From Alkalimarinus sediminis (GTDB taxonomy: Bacteria > Pseudomonadota > Gammaproteobacteria > Pseudomonadales > Oleiphilaceae): DNA of 64,000 bases. A program made the translations under genes and the position numbers. Shown piece after piece: positions 21,740 to 31,405 of the stretch. The stretch lies in contig NZ_CP101527.1 of assembly GCF_026427595.1 (NCBI RefSeq), positions 1,249,001 to 1,313,000 of the forward strand, written 5' to 3'. The notes beneath the pieces are model-generated. The model was not told the origin of the DNA. It saw nothing but the letters and a program-made list of their open reading frames with translations, and made no database searches. Within the stretch, counting starts at the first letter, position 1. Each line of letters starts with the position of its first letter.

Positions 21740-23231
21740 AGCTATTCTTTTGTCTACGAAGAGTGATCGCTTTTACTCCTATCCGACCCTTTTAATCCGT
21801 CATAAAGGAGGCCGCTGACCTAAAGCAGGCGTTGTTGAAATGCTGCAATACTATCCAGTAACCATACGTCGCATAGAATTATAGGGTGCGCTTGCGCACC
21901 GAATGCTCCCAGTTAGACATTAGTCCAAGCTTCCAACGGTGCGCAAGCGCACCCTATGTTATCAATTACTTAAATGTAAATGGCTATTTTGTGATCGTCT
22001 TGATAACTATCACTTTTACTCCTATCCGACCCATTTCATCCGTCATAAGAGGGGCAACTCCCTAAACCAGACATTATTGAAATGATGTTATACGCCCCAG
22101 TAAGCATGTGAGGCATAGAGTTATAGGGTGCGCTTGCGCACCGAATGCTCCCAGTTAGACATTAGTCCAAGCTTCCAACGGTGCGCAAGCGCACCCTATG
22201 TTTTCAATTACTGAAATGTAAATGGCTATTTTGTGATCGTCTTGATAACTATCACTTTTACTCCTATCCGACCCATTTCATCCGTCATAAGAGTGGCAAC
22301 GCCCTAAACCAGACATTATTGAAATGATGTTATACGCCCCAGTAAGCATGTGAGGCATAGAGTTATAGGGTGCGCTTGCGCACCGAATGCTCCCAGTTAG
22401 ACATTAGTCCAAGCTTCCAACGGTGCGCAAGCGCACCCTATGTTTTCAATTACTGAAATGTAAATGTCTGTTTTGTGATCGTACTGATAACTAACACTTT
22501 TACTCCTATCCGACCCATTTCATCCGTCATAAAAGGGGCAACGCCCTAAACCAAACATTATTGAAATGATGTTATACGCCCCAGTAAGCATGTGAGGCAT
22601 AGAGTTATAGGGTGCGCTTGCGCACCGAATGCTCCCAGTAAGTAATTAGTCCAAGCTTCCAACGGTGCGCAAGCGCACCCTATGTTTTCAATTACTGAAA
22701 TGTAAATGTCTGTTTTGTGATCGTACTGATAACTAACACTTTTACTCCTATCCGACCCATTTCATCCGTCATAAAAGGGGCAACGCCCTAAACCAAACAT
22801 TATTGAAATGATGTTATACGCCCCAGTAAGCATGTGAGGCATAGAGTTATAGGGTGCGCTTGCGCACCGAATGCTCCCAGTTAGACATTAGTCCAAGCTT
22901 CCAACGGTGCGCAAGCGCACCCTATGTTTTCAATTACTGAAATGTAAATGGCTATTTTGTGATCGTCTTGATAACTATCACTTTTACTCCTATCCGACCC
23001 ATTTCATCCGTCATAAGAGTGGCAACGCCCTAAACCAGACATTATTGAAATGATGTTATACGCCCCAGTAAGCATGTGAGGCATAGAGTTATAGGGTGCG
23101 CTTGCGCACCGAATGCTCCCAGTAAGTAATTAGTCCAAGCTTCCAACGGTGCGCAAGCGCACCCTATGTTTTCAATTTCTGAAATGTAAATGGCTATTTT
23201 GTGATCGTCTTAATAACTATCGCTTTTAACT
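21740..23231. repeat. Tandem array, exact 242-bp period, six copies
   Basis: The inverted-repeat core begins at 21881, 22123, 22365, 22607, 22849 and 23091; every step is exactly 242 bp with no insertions or deletions. The first unit is clearly more divergent on its left side (about 21740-21880), and the later spacers differ by only a few bases. Each unit has a 77-bp inverted-repeat element and a spacer of about 165 bp carrying ACTCCTATCCGACCCATTTC. No frame runs through the units. This is a recently amplified non-coding array. Confidence 0.95.
21881..21957. repeat. 77-bp inverted-repeat element, copy 1 of 6
   Basis: Two perfect 21-base arms (21881-21901 and 21937-21957) flank a 35-base loop. 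The arm core is GGTGCGCTTGCGCACC, itself nearly palindromic, so each arm can fold alone or the two can pair. The further copies are at 22123-22199, 22365-22441, 22607-22683, 22849-22925 and 23091-23167. Copies 4 and 6 share a loop variant (CAGTAAGTAATTAG in place of CAGTTAGACATTAG). Confidence 0.93.
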
Positions 23232-23261
23232 CTAAGGGTGGATTAACTACCTCCCGATTTG

Positions 23262-23299
23262 GCCTGCTTTAAACTTCCTATAAAGAGTCTAAAGCAGGC
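23262..23299. repeat. 10-bp inverted repeat downstream of the hydrolase gene
   Basis: GCCTGCTTTA (23262-23271) and TAAAGCAGGC (23290-23299) are perfect inverted copies with an 18-base loop. It may act as a terminator for the minus-strand gene ending at 23445, but no U run follows. TAAAGCAGGC also occurs in the divergent first array unit near 21817. Confidence 0.45.
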
Positions 23300-23444
23300 T
23301 AGGAGAATGTGACCATTGAGAGCAGAAAAGTGCGAAGAGCTGTTAGGTAAGGTCATAACCTAATTTAAATTCTATCAGATCAAATCTGAGCAACTACAAA
23401 TCACTCTAGCTTTTAATGTTTATATAGAAGGTGAGGATAGCAAG

Positions 23445-24521
23445 TTAGTTAGATACTCCTTCCATTGGGCGCTCCATAGCTCCTGCTTCACTAAATGCTT
23501 TCCCTTTAGGTTCTGGTTCAGGCTGAACTATCTTTTCACCGTTCAAAAATGCTATTGCGTCCATTACGGTCTTTCCTGGAATCTCTTCCATTGGCATATG
23601 ACCTACACCCGGATAGATCACTAACTGGCTGTCTTTAATATCCTCTTTCCAACGCTGAGATAGCTCCACCGGCACCCAAGGGTCCGCTTCACCCCACATT
23701 AAAAGAGTGGGAGCTTTAATTTGAGCAAAGGGCAGCGGTGTCTCTTGAGAGCTTCTTTCATCTAATATTTCCATTACTTTAATATATGCTGCCTTCGCGC
23801 CAGACCGTTGCGCCATATGAACATATCGATCCATGTGTCTTCTTTGGATACGCTGATGGTCTCCGTAAACTTGCTCAACGTTCATGGTAATCAATAAAGG
23901 GGGTTGAAATACGCCACCAATGCTCGAGATGACTGGTGCAGTGGCAAAGCCGATAATCCATGGTACTTCTTGTGGGTAAGCGACTGGGTCCAACAAAATA
24001 AGATGGTCAACTCTATTTGGGTAGTTTGAAGCATATTGGGCGGCTATATAACCACCCAATGAGTTGCCTGCAATAGAGAAGTTATCGAGTTCTATAACGT
24101 CAATAAATTTAGCAAAGGTGTTGAGTAAGTACTCTTCATTAAAGTCGTCAATCGACTCAGGAGCGCCGGTTAAGCCAAAACCAGGCACATCGAGACTGAT
24201 AACCCTATAAGATTTACTTAGCTCTAAAACCCAGTCATCCCAGGTTTGTAGTGATGACATTATGCCATGAACCAAAACGATAGTCGGACCTTCGCCAACT
24301 TCTTGGTAGTGTATCTTTAGTCCGTTTACCTCTACCCATTTGGAGTATTCGTTGGTGTAACGATCAGTAAGATCCTCAAATGGGATTTCTGCAAAGCCGA
24401 TTGAGTTAGCAAATGAAGGGCTAGCCTTCATGGCTGCGCCCATACTAGAACAGCCACTAATACCAAAGGCTAAAAAGAATAAAACAAAAATAGGGGTATA
24501 AATTCGTTGCACTGAAGTCAC
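23445..24521 (-). CDS. Alpha/beta hydrolase, predicted lipoprotein
   Basis: This 358-residue protein has a lipoprotein signal: a hydrophobic run (FVLFFLAFG) and lipobox ISGC at about residues 22-25. The hydrolase fold follows, with VLVHGIMSS (oxyanion loop), nucleophile elbow GNSLGG, the acid in WGEADPW, and the histidine in GVGHMPMEE, so the Ser-Asp-His triad is complete. The substrate is unknown; the family covers esterases, epoxide hydrolases and haloperoxidase-like enzymes. The tail after the fold (about residues 328-358) is charged and probably disordered. It lies downstream of fabI with a 198-base gap, so it is a separate unit. Sorting to the outer membrane is inferred. Confidence 0.85.
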   Translation of the reverse strand: MTSVQRIYTPIFVLFFLAFGISGCSSMGAAMKASPSFANSIGFAEIPFEDLTDRYTNEYSKWVEVNGLKIHYQEVGEGPTIVLVHGIMSSLQTWDDWVLELSKSYRVISLDVPGFGLTGAPESIDDFNEEYLLNTFAKFIDVIELDNFSIAGNSLGGYIAAQYASNYPNRVDHLILLDPVAYPQEVPWIIGFATAPVISSIGGVFQPPLLITMNVEQVYGDHQRIQRRHMDRYVHMAQRSGAKAAYIKVMEILDERSSQETPLPFAQIKAPTLLMWGEADPWVPVELSQRWKEDIKDSQLVIYPGVGHMPMEEIPGKTVMDAIAFLNGEKIVQPEPEPKGKAFSEAGAMERPMEGVSN

Positions 24522-24619
24522 CTGGTTAATCGTACTCTTTTGTTATAAAGGTCAAACCAGTGCCACGTTGGGTGCAATGGTCTTAGCCTTTAAAAAGACA
24601 ATGTATTAATTATTAAGAG

Positions 24620-24651
24620 ATAAAGGCCTCATTCAGTGGTTCTTTGAGGCC
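24620..24651 (-). terminator. Terminator of fabI
   Basis: On the minus strand GGCCTCA, a 13-base loop and TGAGGCC form a hairpin followed by TTTATCTCTT. It lies about 70 bases after the fabI stop. Confidence 0.7.
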
Positions 24652-24719
24652 AGAAGAAAGTACTGTTTTTTACAAAACGTTACAGTGACGTAGTCCAAAG
24701 TTATCAGAAAAAGTGGTAC

Positions 24720-25508
24720 TTATTCCTCAAGTGCACCCATAGCGGTAATATTAAACCCAGCATCTACATAAAGTATTTCACCAGTGATACCGCTAGCCAG
24801 ATCTGAGGTTAAAAATGCTGCTGTGTTACCGACCTCTTCAGTTGTGACATTGCGTCGTAACGGTGTTCTGCGTTCGGTCTCAGTTAACATCTTTCTGAAG
24901 CTTTTTATACCTGATGCCGCTAGTGTGCGAATAGGCCCCGCAGAAATTGCATTTACGCGAGTTCCTTCTGGACCAAGGCTATTTGCCATATACCTAACAT
25001 TGGCTTCCAAACTGGCTTTTGCCAACCCCATAACATTGTAGTTAGGAAGTGTTTTCTCTGCCCCTAGATAGGATAGAGTGAGCAATGAGCCGTTTCGCCC
25101 CTTCATGAGCTCTCGGCCACCTTTAGCCAGGGCGATAAAGCTATAGGAGCTAATATCATGGGCAACAGCAAACCCTTCTCTCGTCGTTACATCAACGAAA
25201 TTGCCATCTAGTTGATCGGCAGGCGCAAAGCCCACTGAGTGAATGATAATATCAATACCATCCCAATTTTCGCCTATACGGGTAAACAAGTCTTCTATTT
25301 GTTGGTCATCGGTTACATCACAAGGGAACACTAACTCAGTATTCCACTCTTTACCAAAGTCTTCGACTCGTTTTTTCAGTTTGTCTCCCTGATAGGTCAA
25401 TGCTAATTCAGCACCTTGTTGATGCAGCGCTCGGGCGATACCAGTAGCGATAGAAAGCTTGCTGGCTATACCGACGACTAGAGCCTTTTTACCAGTTAAT
25501 AGACCCAT
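24720..25508 (-). CDS. fabI: Enoyl-ACP reductase (NADH), FabI type
   Basis: FabI reduces trans-2-enoyl-ACP in the last step of each fatty acid elongation cycle. It is a short-chain dehydrogenase of 262 residues with the FabI form of the nucleotide site ([15 protein letters not shown]) and the catalytic Tyr-x6-Tyr-x6-Lys array in [38 protein letters not shown] is conserved near the substrate loop, the region bound by triclosan. It ends in its own terminator and lies downstream of the peptide transporter genes, as in Pseudomonas. Confidence 0.96.
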   Translation of the reverse strand: MGLLTGKKALVVGIASKLSIATGIARALHQQGAELALTYQGDKLKKRVEDFGKEWNTELVFPCDVTDDQQIEDLFTRIGENWDGIDIIIHSVGFAPADQLDGNFVDVTTREGFAVAHDISSYSFIALAKGGRELMKGRNGSLLTLSYLGAEKTLPNYNVMGLAKASLEANVRYMANSLGPEGTRVNAISAGPIRTLAASGIKSFRKMLTETERRTPLRRNVTTEEVGNTAAFLTSDLASGITGEILYVDAGFNITAMGALEE

Positions 25509-25544
25509 TGTTTACTCCTTAACGTGCTTTAATTTTGACAGTTG

Positions 25545-27167
25545 TTAGCTAGCAGCTTCCAGTGTGCTATAGAAAGATGCCTCTATAAGTGTTTGAGTAT
25601 ATGCCTCTTTAGGCGAATCAAAAATCTGATGGCTGTCACCATACTCAACAACTTCACCTTGCTTCATCACCATTACGCGATGACTAAGGGCTTTAACGAC
25701 CGCTAAGTCATGACTGATAAACAGATAGCTAATTTGATATTTCTGCTGAATGTTTCTAAGTAAATTAACGACTTGTGATTGTACCGTTCTATCGAGTGCA
25801 GAGGTGGGTTCGTCCAGTATGATGAGTTCAGGCTGCAGAACTAATGCTCTCGCAATTGCAATACGTTGACGCTGACCTCCGGAGAATTCATGCGGATATC
25901 GGTGCCTTGATTCGGGGTCTAGCTCGACATCTTTTAATGCTTGAATAACCTTGGCTTCTCGCTCTTGTTCTGAGCCCAACTCATGTATGACTAAGCCCTC
26001 TTCAATAATCTGTTGCACCGACATTCTAGGGCTAAGACTACCGTAGGGGTCCTGAAAGACTATTTGAATTTGACGCCGAAGAGGGCGAAATGCTTGTTGG
26101 TTATAATTATGAATTGGGTGATCTTTAAAGTGTATCTCACCATGGCTTTGCAGCAGTTTTACTAACGATAGACCAAGCGTTGTTTTACCACTGCCTGACT
26201 CACCTACAATACCTAAAGTCTCTCCTTTAGCCACTGAGATAGATATATTATTAGCAGCTTTAAAGTACGATGTAGTTTTACCAAAAAAGTTCTTTTTAAT
26301 CGGGAACCAGATATTTAGGTCTTGAGTTTTTAACAGGGTGGGTGCCTCGGCCGATATTGGCGTTGGGCTACCTGTTGGGTCCGCATCAATTAACGTTTGA
26401 GTGTAGTGATGTTGTGGGGCGTTGAATAGAGTGGCGGTATCTGCTTTTTCTACCACTTTGCCTAAATGCATCACAACTACCTGATCTGAATAGTGTTTTA
26501 CTATGTTTAGGTCGTGGGTGATTAGCAGAATGGCCATTCCTAGTTTTGCTTGTAGGTCTCGCAATAATTCAAGTACCTGCTTTTGCACCGTAACATCTAG
26601 AGCGGTAGTCGGTTCATCAGCAATTAATAGCTCCGGCTCATTAGCCAATGCCATAGCAATCATCACTCTTTGTTTTTGCCCTCCAGATAATTGGTGAGGG
26701 TAAGAAGAGAGCCGAGTCTCAGGCGAAGGTATGCCAACCAACGTTAGAAGTTCAATCACTCGCGCTCTGGCTTTTGCGCCTGTGAGCCCTTTATGCAGAA
26801 GCAGTGTTTCGCTTATTTGCTTCTCTATGGTATGCAGTGGGTTGAATGAGGTCATAGGCTCTTGAAAGATCATGCTGATCTTGTCGCCACGAATGGCACG
26901 CATCGACTTCTCACTGCATTGTAAAATATTTTGACCCTGGTAAATGATCTCTCCACTTGGGTGGAACGCTTTTGGATAGGGTAAAAGCTTGAGGATTGAG
27001 AGCGCCGTAACCGATTTGCCTGAGCCACTCTCACCTACAATAGCAACAGTTTTACCTTTTTCTATATCGAGAGAAATACCCTTAACCGCTTCTATTGGCT
27101 GGTTACCCTGGGCAAATGACACTCGTAGGTCTTTAATTGAAATGAGTGAATTATTTTCCATTACCAT
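25545..27167 (-). CDS. yejF: Peptide ABC transporter ATPase, double-domain (YejF / NppD)
   Basis: This 540-residue protein has two fused ABC domains that energise the YejBE permease. The first has Walker A GESGSGKSVTALSIL (about residues 39-53), signature LSGGQKQR and Walker B LLIADEPTTALD. The second has GESGSGKTTLGLSL (about 315), FSGGQRQR and LIILDEPTSALD. Both sites are complete, so both should hydrolyse ATP. The start abuts the yejE stop (TAA ATG), which points to coupling. The order fabI-yejFEB-two binding proteins equals the Pseudomonas nppD-C-B-A1-A2 locus. Substrates in that family are oligopeptides, including peptide-nucleotide antibiotics. Confidence 0.94.
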   Translation of the reverse strand: MVMENNSLISIKDLRVSFAQGNQPIEAVKGISLDIEKGKTVAIVGESGSGKSVTALSILKLLPYPKAFHPSGEIIYQGQNILQCSEKSMRAIRGDKISMIFQEPMTSFNPLHTIEKQISETLLLHKGLTGAKARARVIELLTLVGIPSPETRLSSYPHQLSGGQKQRVMIAMALANEPELLIADEPTTALDVTVQKQVLELLRDLQAKLGMAILLITHDLNIVKHYSDQVVVMHLGKVVEKADTATLFNAPQHHYTQTLIDADPTGSPTPISAEAPTLLKTQDLNIWFPIKKNFFGKTTSYFKAANNISISVAKGETLGIVGESGSGKTTLGLSLVKLLQSHGEIHFKDHPIHNYNQQAFRPLRRQIQIVFQDPYGSLSPRMSVQQIIEEGLVIHELGSEQEREAKVIQALKDVELDPESRHRYPHEFSGGQRQRIAIARALVLQPELIILDEPTSALDRTVQSQVVNLLRNIQQKYQISYLFISHDLAVVKALSHRVMVMKQGEVVEYGDSHQIFDSPKEAYTQTLIEASFYSTLEAAS

Positions 27168-28199
27168 TTATGCCTTTTTAGGGTCAAACGCGTCACGAAC
27201 GGCTTCGCCGATGAATACAAGCAGGGTTAACATCAAAGATAATACTACAAATGCCGAAATTCCCAACCAAGGCGCATGAAGGTTAGATTTGCCTTGAGCA
27301 ATAAGTTCACCTAAAGATGGTGAGCCCAGTGGCATCCCAAAGCCCAAAAAGTCGAGAGAGGTTAAACCGCCAATTGCACCGGTGAGAATAAATGGCATAA
27401 ATGTAAGGGTAGCCACCATCGCATTAGGTAGCATATGCTTAAACATAATGCCTCTGTTACTTAGGCCTAGTGCTCTGGCTGCCCGAACATACTCGAAGTT
27501 CCTTGCTCTTAAAAACTCAGCCCGAACTACATCTACTAGGCCCATCCAGCTAAATAGAAGCATAATACCGAGTAGCCACCAGAAACTTGGCTGTACGAAA
27601 CTTGAAAGAATAATTAACAGGTAGAGTACCGGTAAGCCAGACCAAATCTCGATTAGTCGTTGGCCGACTAGGTCAACCTTGCCACCGTAATATCCTTGCG
27701 TAGCACCGACAATAACTCCTACGATAGTGCTTAAAAAGGTAAGTGTAAGCGCAAAAAGAATGGATATTCTAAACCCATAGATTAAGCGGGCCACCACATC
27801 ACGACCCTGATCGTCTGTGCCTAACCAGTTTTCACTGGAAGGGGGCGCGGGGGCTGGTACAGGTAAGTCATAATTAATGGTTTGATAGCTGTAACGAATG
27901 AGAGGCCAAACCATCCAACCATTTTCGTTTATAAGCTCTTGTATATAGCTATCTCGGTAGTCTGCTTCGGTTTCAAAGTCGCCACCAAATTCAGTTTCTG
28001 TATAGGTATTAAATACTGGTGTATAGATAGAACCGTCGTAATAGACCAATAGAGGCTTGTCGTTTGAAATGAACTCTGCAAAAAGAGTAAACAGAAACAG
28101 AAAAGCGAAAATCCAAAGGGAGTAGTAGCCACGACGATTAGCCTTGAAGTTATCAATTCTTCGCTGAGTGATCGGATTGATGGTACGGTTTCTTTTCAT
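27168..28199 (-). CDS. yejE: Peptide ABC transporter permease (YejE / NppC)
   Basis: This 343-residue inner-membrane permease has an N-terminal helix (about 22-41), a long periplasmic loop (about 45-130) typical of YejE, and a five-helix core. The EAA coupling loop is at YVRAARALGLSNRGIMFKHMLPNAM (about residues 235-259). WLGTDDQGRDVVARLIYGFRIS marks the DppC/OppC superfamily. It lies four bases after yejB and directly before yejF, so all three are in one transcript. Confidence 0.94.
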   Translation of the reverse strand: MKRNRTINPITQRRIDNFKANRRGYYSLWIFAFLFLFTLFAEFISNDKPLLVYYDGSIYTPVFNTYTETEFGGDFETEADYRDSYIQELINENGWMVWPLIRYSYQTINYDLPVPAPAPPSSENWLGTDDQGRDVVARLIYGFRISILFALTLTFLSTIVGVIVGATQGYYGGKVDLVGQRLIEIWSGLPVLYLLIILSSFVQPSFWWLLGIMLLFSWMGLVDVVRAEFLRARNFEYVRAARALGLSNRGIMFKHMLPNAMVATLTFMPFILTGAIGGLTSLDFLGFGMPLGSPSLGELIAQGKSNLHAPWLGISAFVVLSLMLTLLVFIGEAVRDAFDPKKA

Positions 28200-28202
28200 C
28201 GT

Positions 28203-29291
28203 CTAACCCTCTCTGCTTTCAAAGTCGATACGAGGGTCTACCAGTACATAGGTAATATCGCTTAATAGTTTTAAAAATAACCCCATTAACGTAAAGATAT
28301 AAAGCGTACCGAACATTACAGGGTAGTCGCGGTTAAGGGCTGACTCAAAACCCAGTAAACCTAGCCCATCTAATGAGAATATTACTTCAATAAGCAGTGA
28401 GCCTGAGAAAAATAGTGCCATCAGAAGGCCTGGCATACCGGCAATAACGATTAACATCGCATTTCTGAATACATGGCCATACAGTATTTTATTCTCTTCG
28501 AGCCCCTTCGCTCTTGCGGTGATCACATACTGCTTTCTGATTTCATCAAGGAATGAGTTTTTAGTTAACAGTGCTAAGGTAGCAAACCCACCGATAACAT
28601 TTGCAGTAATAGGCAACACTAAATGCCAAAAGTAGTCTGTGATCTTGCCAAAAAGCGATAACTCGTCAAAATTGTTTGATACTAGCCCTCGTAGAGGAAA
28701 CCAATCAAGATAGGTTCCGCCAGCGAATAGCACGATTAGAAGTACTGCGAATAGAAACCCCGGGATGGCATAACCAACGATAATAAGACTGCTCGTCCAG
28801 ACATCAAACCTTGACCCGTCATGGACGGCTTTCTTGATACCCAAGGGTATTGATATCAGGTAAATAATCAATGTAGACCATAAACCAATAGAGATAGAGA
28901 CTGGCATTTTTTCAACCACCAAATCTACGACAGACTGGTCTCTGAAAAAACTATCACCAAAATCAAAAAAGATATAACTCTTTATCATTAACCAAAACCG
29001 CTCATGGGCCGGCTTATCAAACCCGTATAATTTCTCGATCTCCTGAACTAGTTCAGGGTCTAGGCCTTGAGCGCCTCTATATTGGGAGTTCTCACTGCTA
29101 GAGGAGGAAACCTCCACCGACATGCTGTCGCCCATACGGTTTTGAACGCTAGAATCTAGCCCCTGTAGTTTAGCTAACGTTTGTTCAACAGGCCCGCCGG
29201 GTGCTGCCTGGATAATGATAAAATTTAAAAGCATGATCCCAAAAAGAGTTGGGATCATGAGTAGTATGCGCCGTAATATATAGACAGACAT
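28203..29291 (-). CDS. yejB: Peptide ABC transporter permease (YejB / NppB)
   Basis: This 362-residue permease of the DppB/OppB type starts [20 protein letters not shown], the classic first helix. A periplasmic loop of about 80 residues is followed by five more helices and the EAA loop [24 protein letters not shown] (about residues 233-256). It pairs with YejE to form the channel. The gap to the upstream binding-protein gene is 31 bases. Confidence 0.94.
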   Translation of the reverse strand: MSVYILRRILLMIPTLFGIMLLNFIIIQAAPGGPVEQTLAKLQGLDSSVQNRMGDSMSVEVSSSSSENSQYRGAQGLDPELVQEIEKLYGFDKPAHERFWLMIKSYIFFDFGDSFFRDQSVVDLVVEKMPVSISIGLWSTLIIYLISIPLGIKKAVHDGSRFDVWTSSLIIVGYAIPGFLFAVLLIVLFAGGTYLDWFPLRGLVSNNFDELSLFGKITDYFWHLVLPITANVIGGFATLALLTKNSFLDEIRKQYVITARAKGLEENKILYGHVFRNAMLIVIAGMPGLLMALFFSGSLLIEVIFSLDGLGLLGFESALNRDYPVMFGTLYIFTLMGLFLKLLSDITYVLVDPRIDFESREG

Positions 29292-29322
29292 AAGTGAGCA
29301 CTGCTAAGTAATTAAAATTAAA

Positions 29323-31335
29323 CTATTTGTCGTTGACCCACCAGGTATCAAAATTAACACCGGACTTTGGAAATACTTCGGGGTGACGCAAACGCTTCCA
29401 GTAGGCTATACGCTGTTTAGGAAGGTGCCATTGAGGTATTACCAGGTGTTTAGACAGAAGTATTCTATCGAGCACTTTTGTGCGCGTCACTAGGCTTTTT
29501 CGATCAGGCGCGGCAATAATCATATCGACTAACTGATCTACTACCGGGTCAGAAACCCCAATATAGTTTCGAGTTCCTGGAATATTGGTGTTAGTTGAGT
29601 ACCAATAATCCCGTTGTTCGTTCCCTGGTGAGTTTGACTGAGAGAGGGTCATAATGAACATATCATAGTCATACTCTCTTACCCGACCGATATATTGGTT
29701 GGTATCAACCAATCTGATTTTTGCATCAATACCCAACTTCTCAAGGTTCTTTGTAAAGGGGTGAATAATACGCTCGAAGCTTTTCTGATAGAGCAAAATT
29801 TCGAATTCGAAAGGTTGAGATGTCTTGCTATTGACCAACTTTTTGTTTTGTATGGTCCACCCAGCCTCTTTAAGTAGTTTTAATGCAGTACGCAGGTTTT
29901 TACGAATGTTTCCTGAACCGTCAGTAGAAGGGGCGCGATACGCGGTTGTAAATACACTGTCTGGAATTTGACCTTTAAAGGTGTTGAGTATGGCTAATTC
30001 GTCATTACTGGGTAATCCTGTGGAGGCTAATTCTGAGTTCTCAAAAAAACTATTAGTGCGCTTGTACTGGCCAAAAAAGAGTTGTTTATTAGTCCACTCA
30101 AAATCGAATGCGTAGCTTAATGCTTCACGGACTTTAGGGTCTTTAAAAATGTCTCTTCTGGTATTAAAGATGAACCCTTGCATACCAACGGGCTGCTTAT
30201 GCTCTACTGCTTCTTTAATAATCAGCCCTTTATCGAACTTATCGCCACTGTATGCGGTTGCCCAGTTTTTGGCTGTGTTTTCAACAATGAAGTCATATTG
30301 TCCTGCACGAAATGCCTCTAATGCGATGGTTTGGTCACCGTAGTATTCGAAAATAATCTCGTCGAAGTTGTATTGCCCTTTATTAACAGGGAGGTCTTTT
30401 GCCCAATAATCGGTGACACGCTCGTAGCTAATAGAACGGCCTGTGTTGTATGACTTAATTTTGTATGGTCCGCTGCCTAGCGGCTTATCGAGTGTAGACT
30501 TTGAAAAGTCACGGGTTTCCCAATAGTGTTTTGGTAGAACAGGGAGTTGACCGAGAATTAATGGAAGTTCACGATTTTTGTTGTTTTTGAAATCGAAGCG
30601 TATCTGGTATTCAGTTATCTGAGATACTTCTGATACATCACCGTAATAAGCCTTATAGAAAGGTGCGCCATGTTCAATCAGGTTGTTGAAGGTAAATATA
30701 ACATCTTCAGCGGTAATGGGGTGGTTGTCTTGAAAACGCGCCTTGGGATTGATATGAAAAATAACCCAACTTCTGTCTTCAGGCATCTCTATTTTCTCTG
30801 CAATGAGACCATACTGGCTGAATGCTTCATCTTCCGACTGGACCGTTAAGGTATCGTACAAATAGTGTCTGACGCCTGCAGCGGCTACCCCCTTCAATAC
30901 GAACGGGTGGAAACTATCATAACTATTTGAGATAACGCTACGCCTTACCGTACCCCCTTTAGGCGCTTGAGGGTTTACGTAATCGAAATGTTCGAAGTCT
31001 GCACCATATTTAACATCCCCATGCATGGCAACACCATGTTTAGGCGTTGTAGGTTGTACGCCGTCTGGTGAGTTCTGTTGCGCTGTAGCAGCCAGTGATA
31101 GCGTCATTAGGAGGGGTAGGCCTACTAACTTGGCACCTACTAACCCAGTACTTATAAACCTAGTACTTATAAACCTAGTACTTATAAACCTAGTACTTAT
31201 AAACCTAGTACTTATAAACCTAGTACTTATAAACCTAGTACTTATAAACCTAGTGCTGATAAACTTAGCACCTGCTAACGCAGCTCTTAAAGTAATTGAA
31301 TGTCTTTTTATATGTGGATGTTGCTTCGAAATCAT
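29323..31335 (-). CDS. yejA: Peptide-binding protein (YejA / NppA1) with FISTR repeat leader
   Basis: This periplasmic solute-binding protein of family 5 delivers peptides to YejBEF. The mature part starts near residue 85, with HGVAMHGDVKYG, YVNPQAPKGGTV and RFQDNHPITAEDVIFTF as in YejA. The oddity is the leader. Residues 25-64 are seven copies of FISTR and one FISTG, encoded by a 15-bp tandem repeat, before the real signal core (KLVGLPLLMTLSLAATA). No ATG, GTG or TTG lies between the repeat and that core, so the repeat must be translated if the gene works. The total of 670 residues is about 60 more than usual because of this leader. Confidence 0.92.
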   Translation of the reverse strand: MISKQHPHIKRHSITLRAALAGAKFISTRFISTRFISTRFISTRFISTRFISTRFISTRFISTGLVGAKLVGLPLLMTLSLAATAQQNSPDGVQPTTPKHGVAMHGDVKYGADFEHFDYVNPQAPKGGTVRRSVISNSYDSFHPFVLKGVAAAGVRHYLYDTLTVQSEDEAFSQYGLIAEKIEMPEDRSWVIFHINPKARFQDNHPITAEDVIFTFNNLIEHGAPFYKAYYGDVSEVSQITEYQIRFDFKNNKNRELPLILGQLPVLPKHYWETRDFSKSTLDKPLGSGPYKIKSYNTGRSISYERVTDYWAKDLPVNKGQYNFDEIIFEYYGDQTIALEAFRAGQYDFIVENTAKNWATAYSGDKFDKGLIIKEAVEHKQPVGMQGFIFNTRRDIFKDPKVREALSYAFDFEWTNKQLFFGQYKRTNSFFENSELASTGLPSNDELAILNTFKGQIPDSVFTTAYRAPSTDGSGNIRKNLRTALKLLKEAGWTIQNKKLVNSKTSQPFEFEILLYQKSFERIIHPFTKNLEKLGIDAKIRLVDTNQYIGRVREYDYDMFIMTLSQSNSPGNEQRDYWYSTNTNIPGTRNYIGVSDPVVDQLVDMIIAAPDRKSLVTRTKVLDRILLSKHLVIPQWHLPKQRIAYWKRLRHPEVFPKSGVNFDTWWVNDK
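31144..31263 (-). repeat. 15-bp coding minisatellite, eight units
   Basis: Eight in-frame units with consensus TTTATAAGTACTAGG on the minus strand encode FISTR x7 and FISTG. The central units are identical and the outer ones differ by one to three bases, the usual pattern of growth by slippage. Because the unit is a multiple of three, gain or loss would change leader length without breaking the frame. Confidence 0.95.
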
Positions 31336-31405
31336 CTTATCTACCGGGTGATATAGTTTTTAATGAGTCTGTTTTTATTGAGTCTAATTACTGCTTTTTT
31401 TTGTA

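Larger units (their letters stand above)
21395..23444. other. 2 kb gene-free repeat block
   Basis: No reading frame of note is present on either strand. The block holds a dispersed palindromic repeat (21497-21676), the 242-bp tandem array (21740-23231) and an inverted repeat near the right end (23262-23299). It lies between the GGDEF/EAL stop and the 3' end of the convergent minus-strand hydrolase gene, so the transcripts on both sides end here. Confidence 0.9.

Noticed and set aside
21740-23231. CRISPR array
   Set aside because: The period is 242 bp, the spacers are nearly identical to each other, and no cas gene is present.
31025-31351. Plus-strand frame with repeated VLINL units
   Set aside because: It is the antisense of the FISTR repeat; any 15-bp tandem repeat gives pentapeptides in other frames. 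The yejA frame is supported along its whole length.
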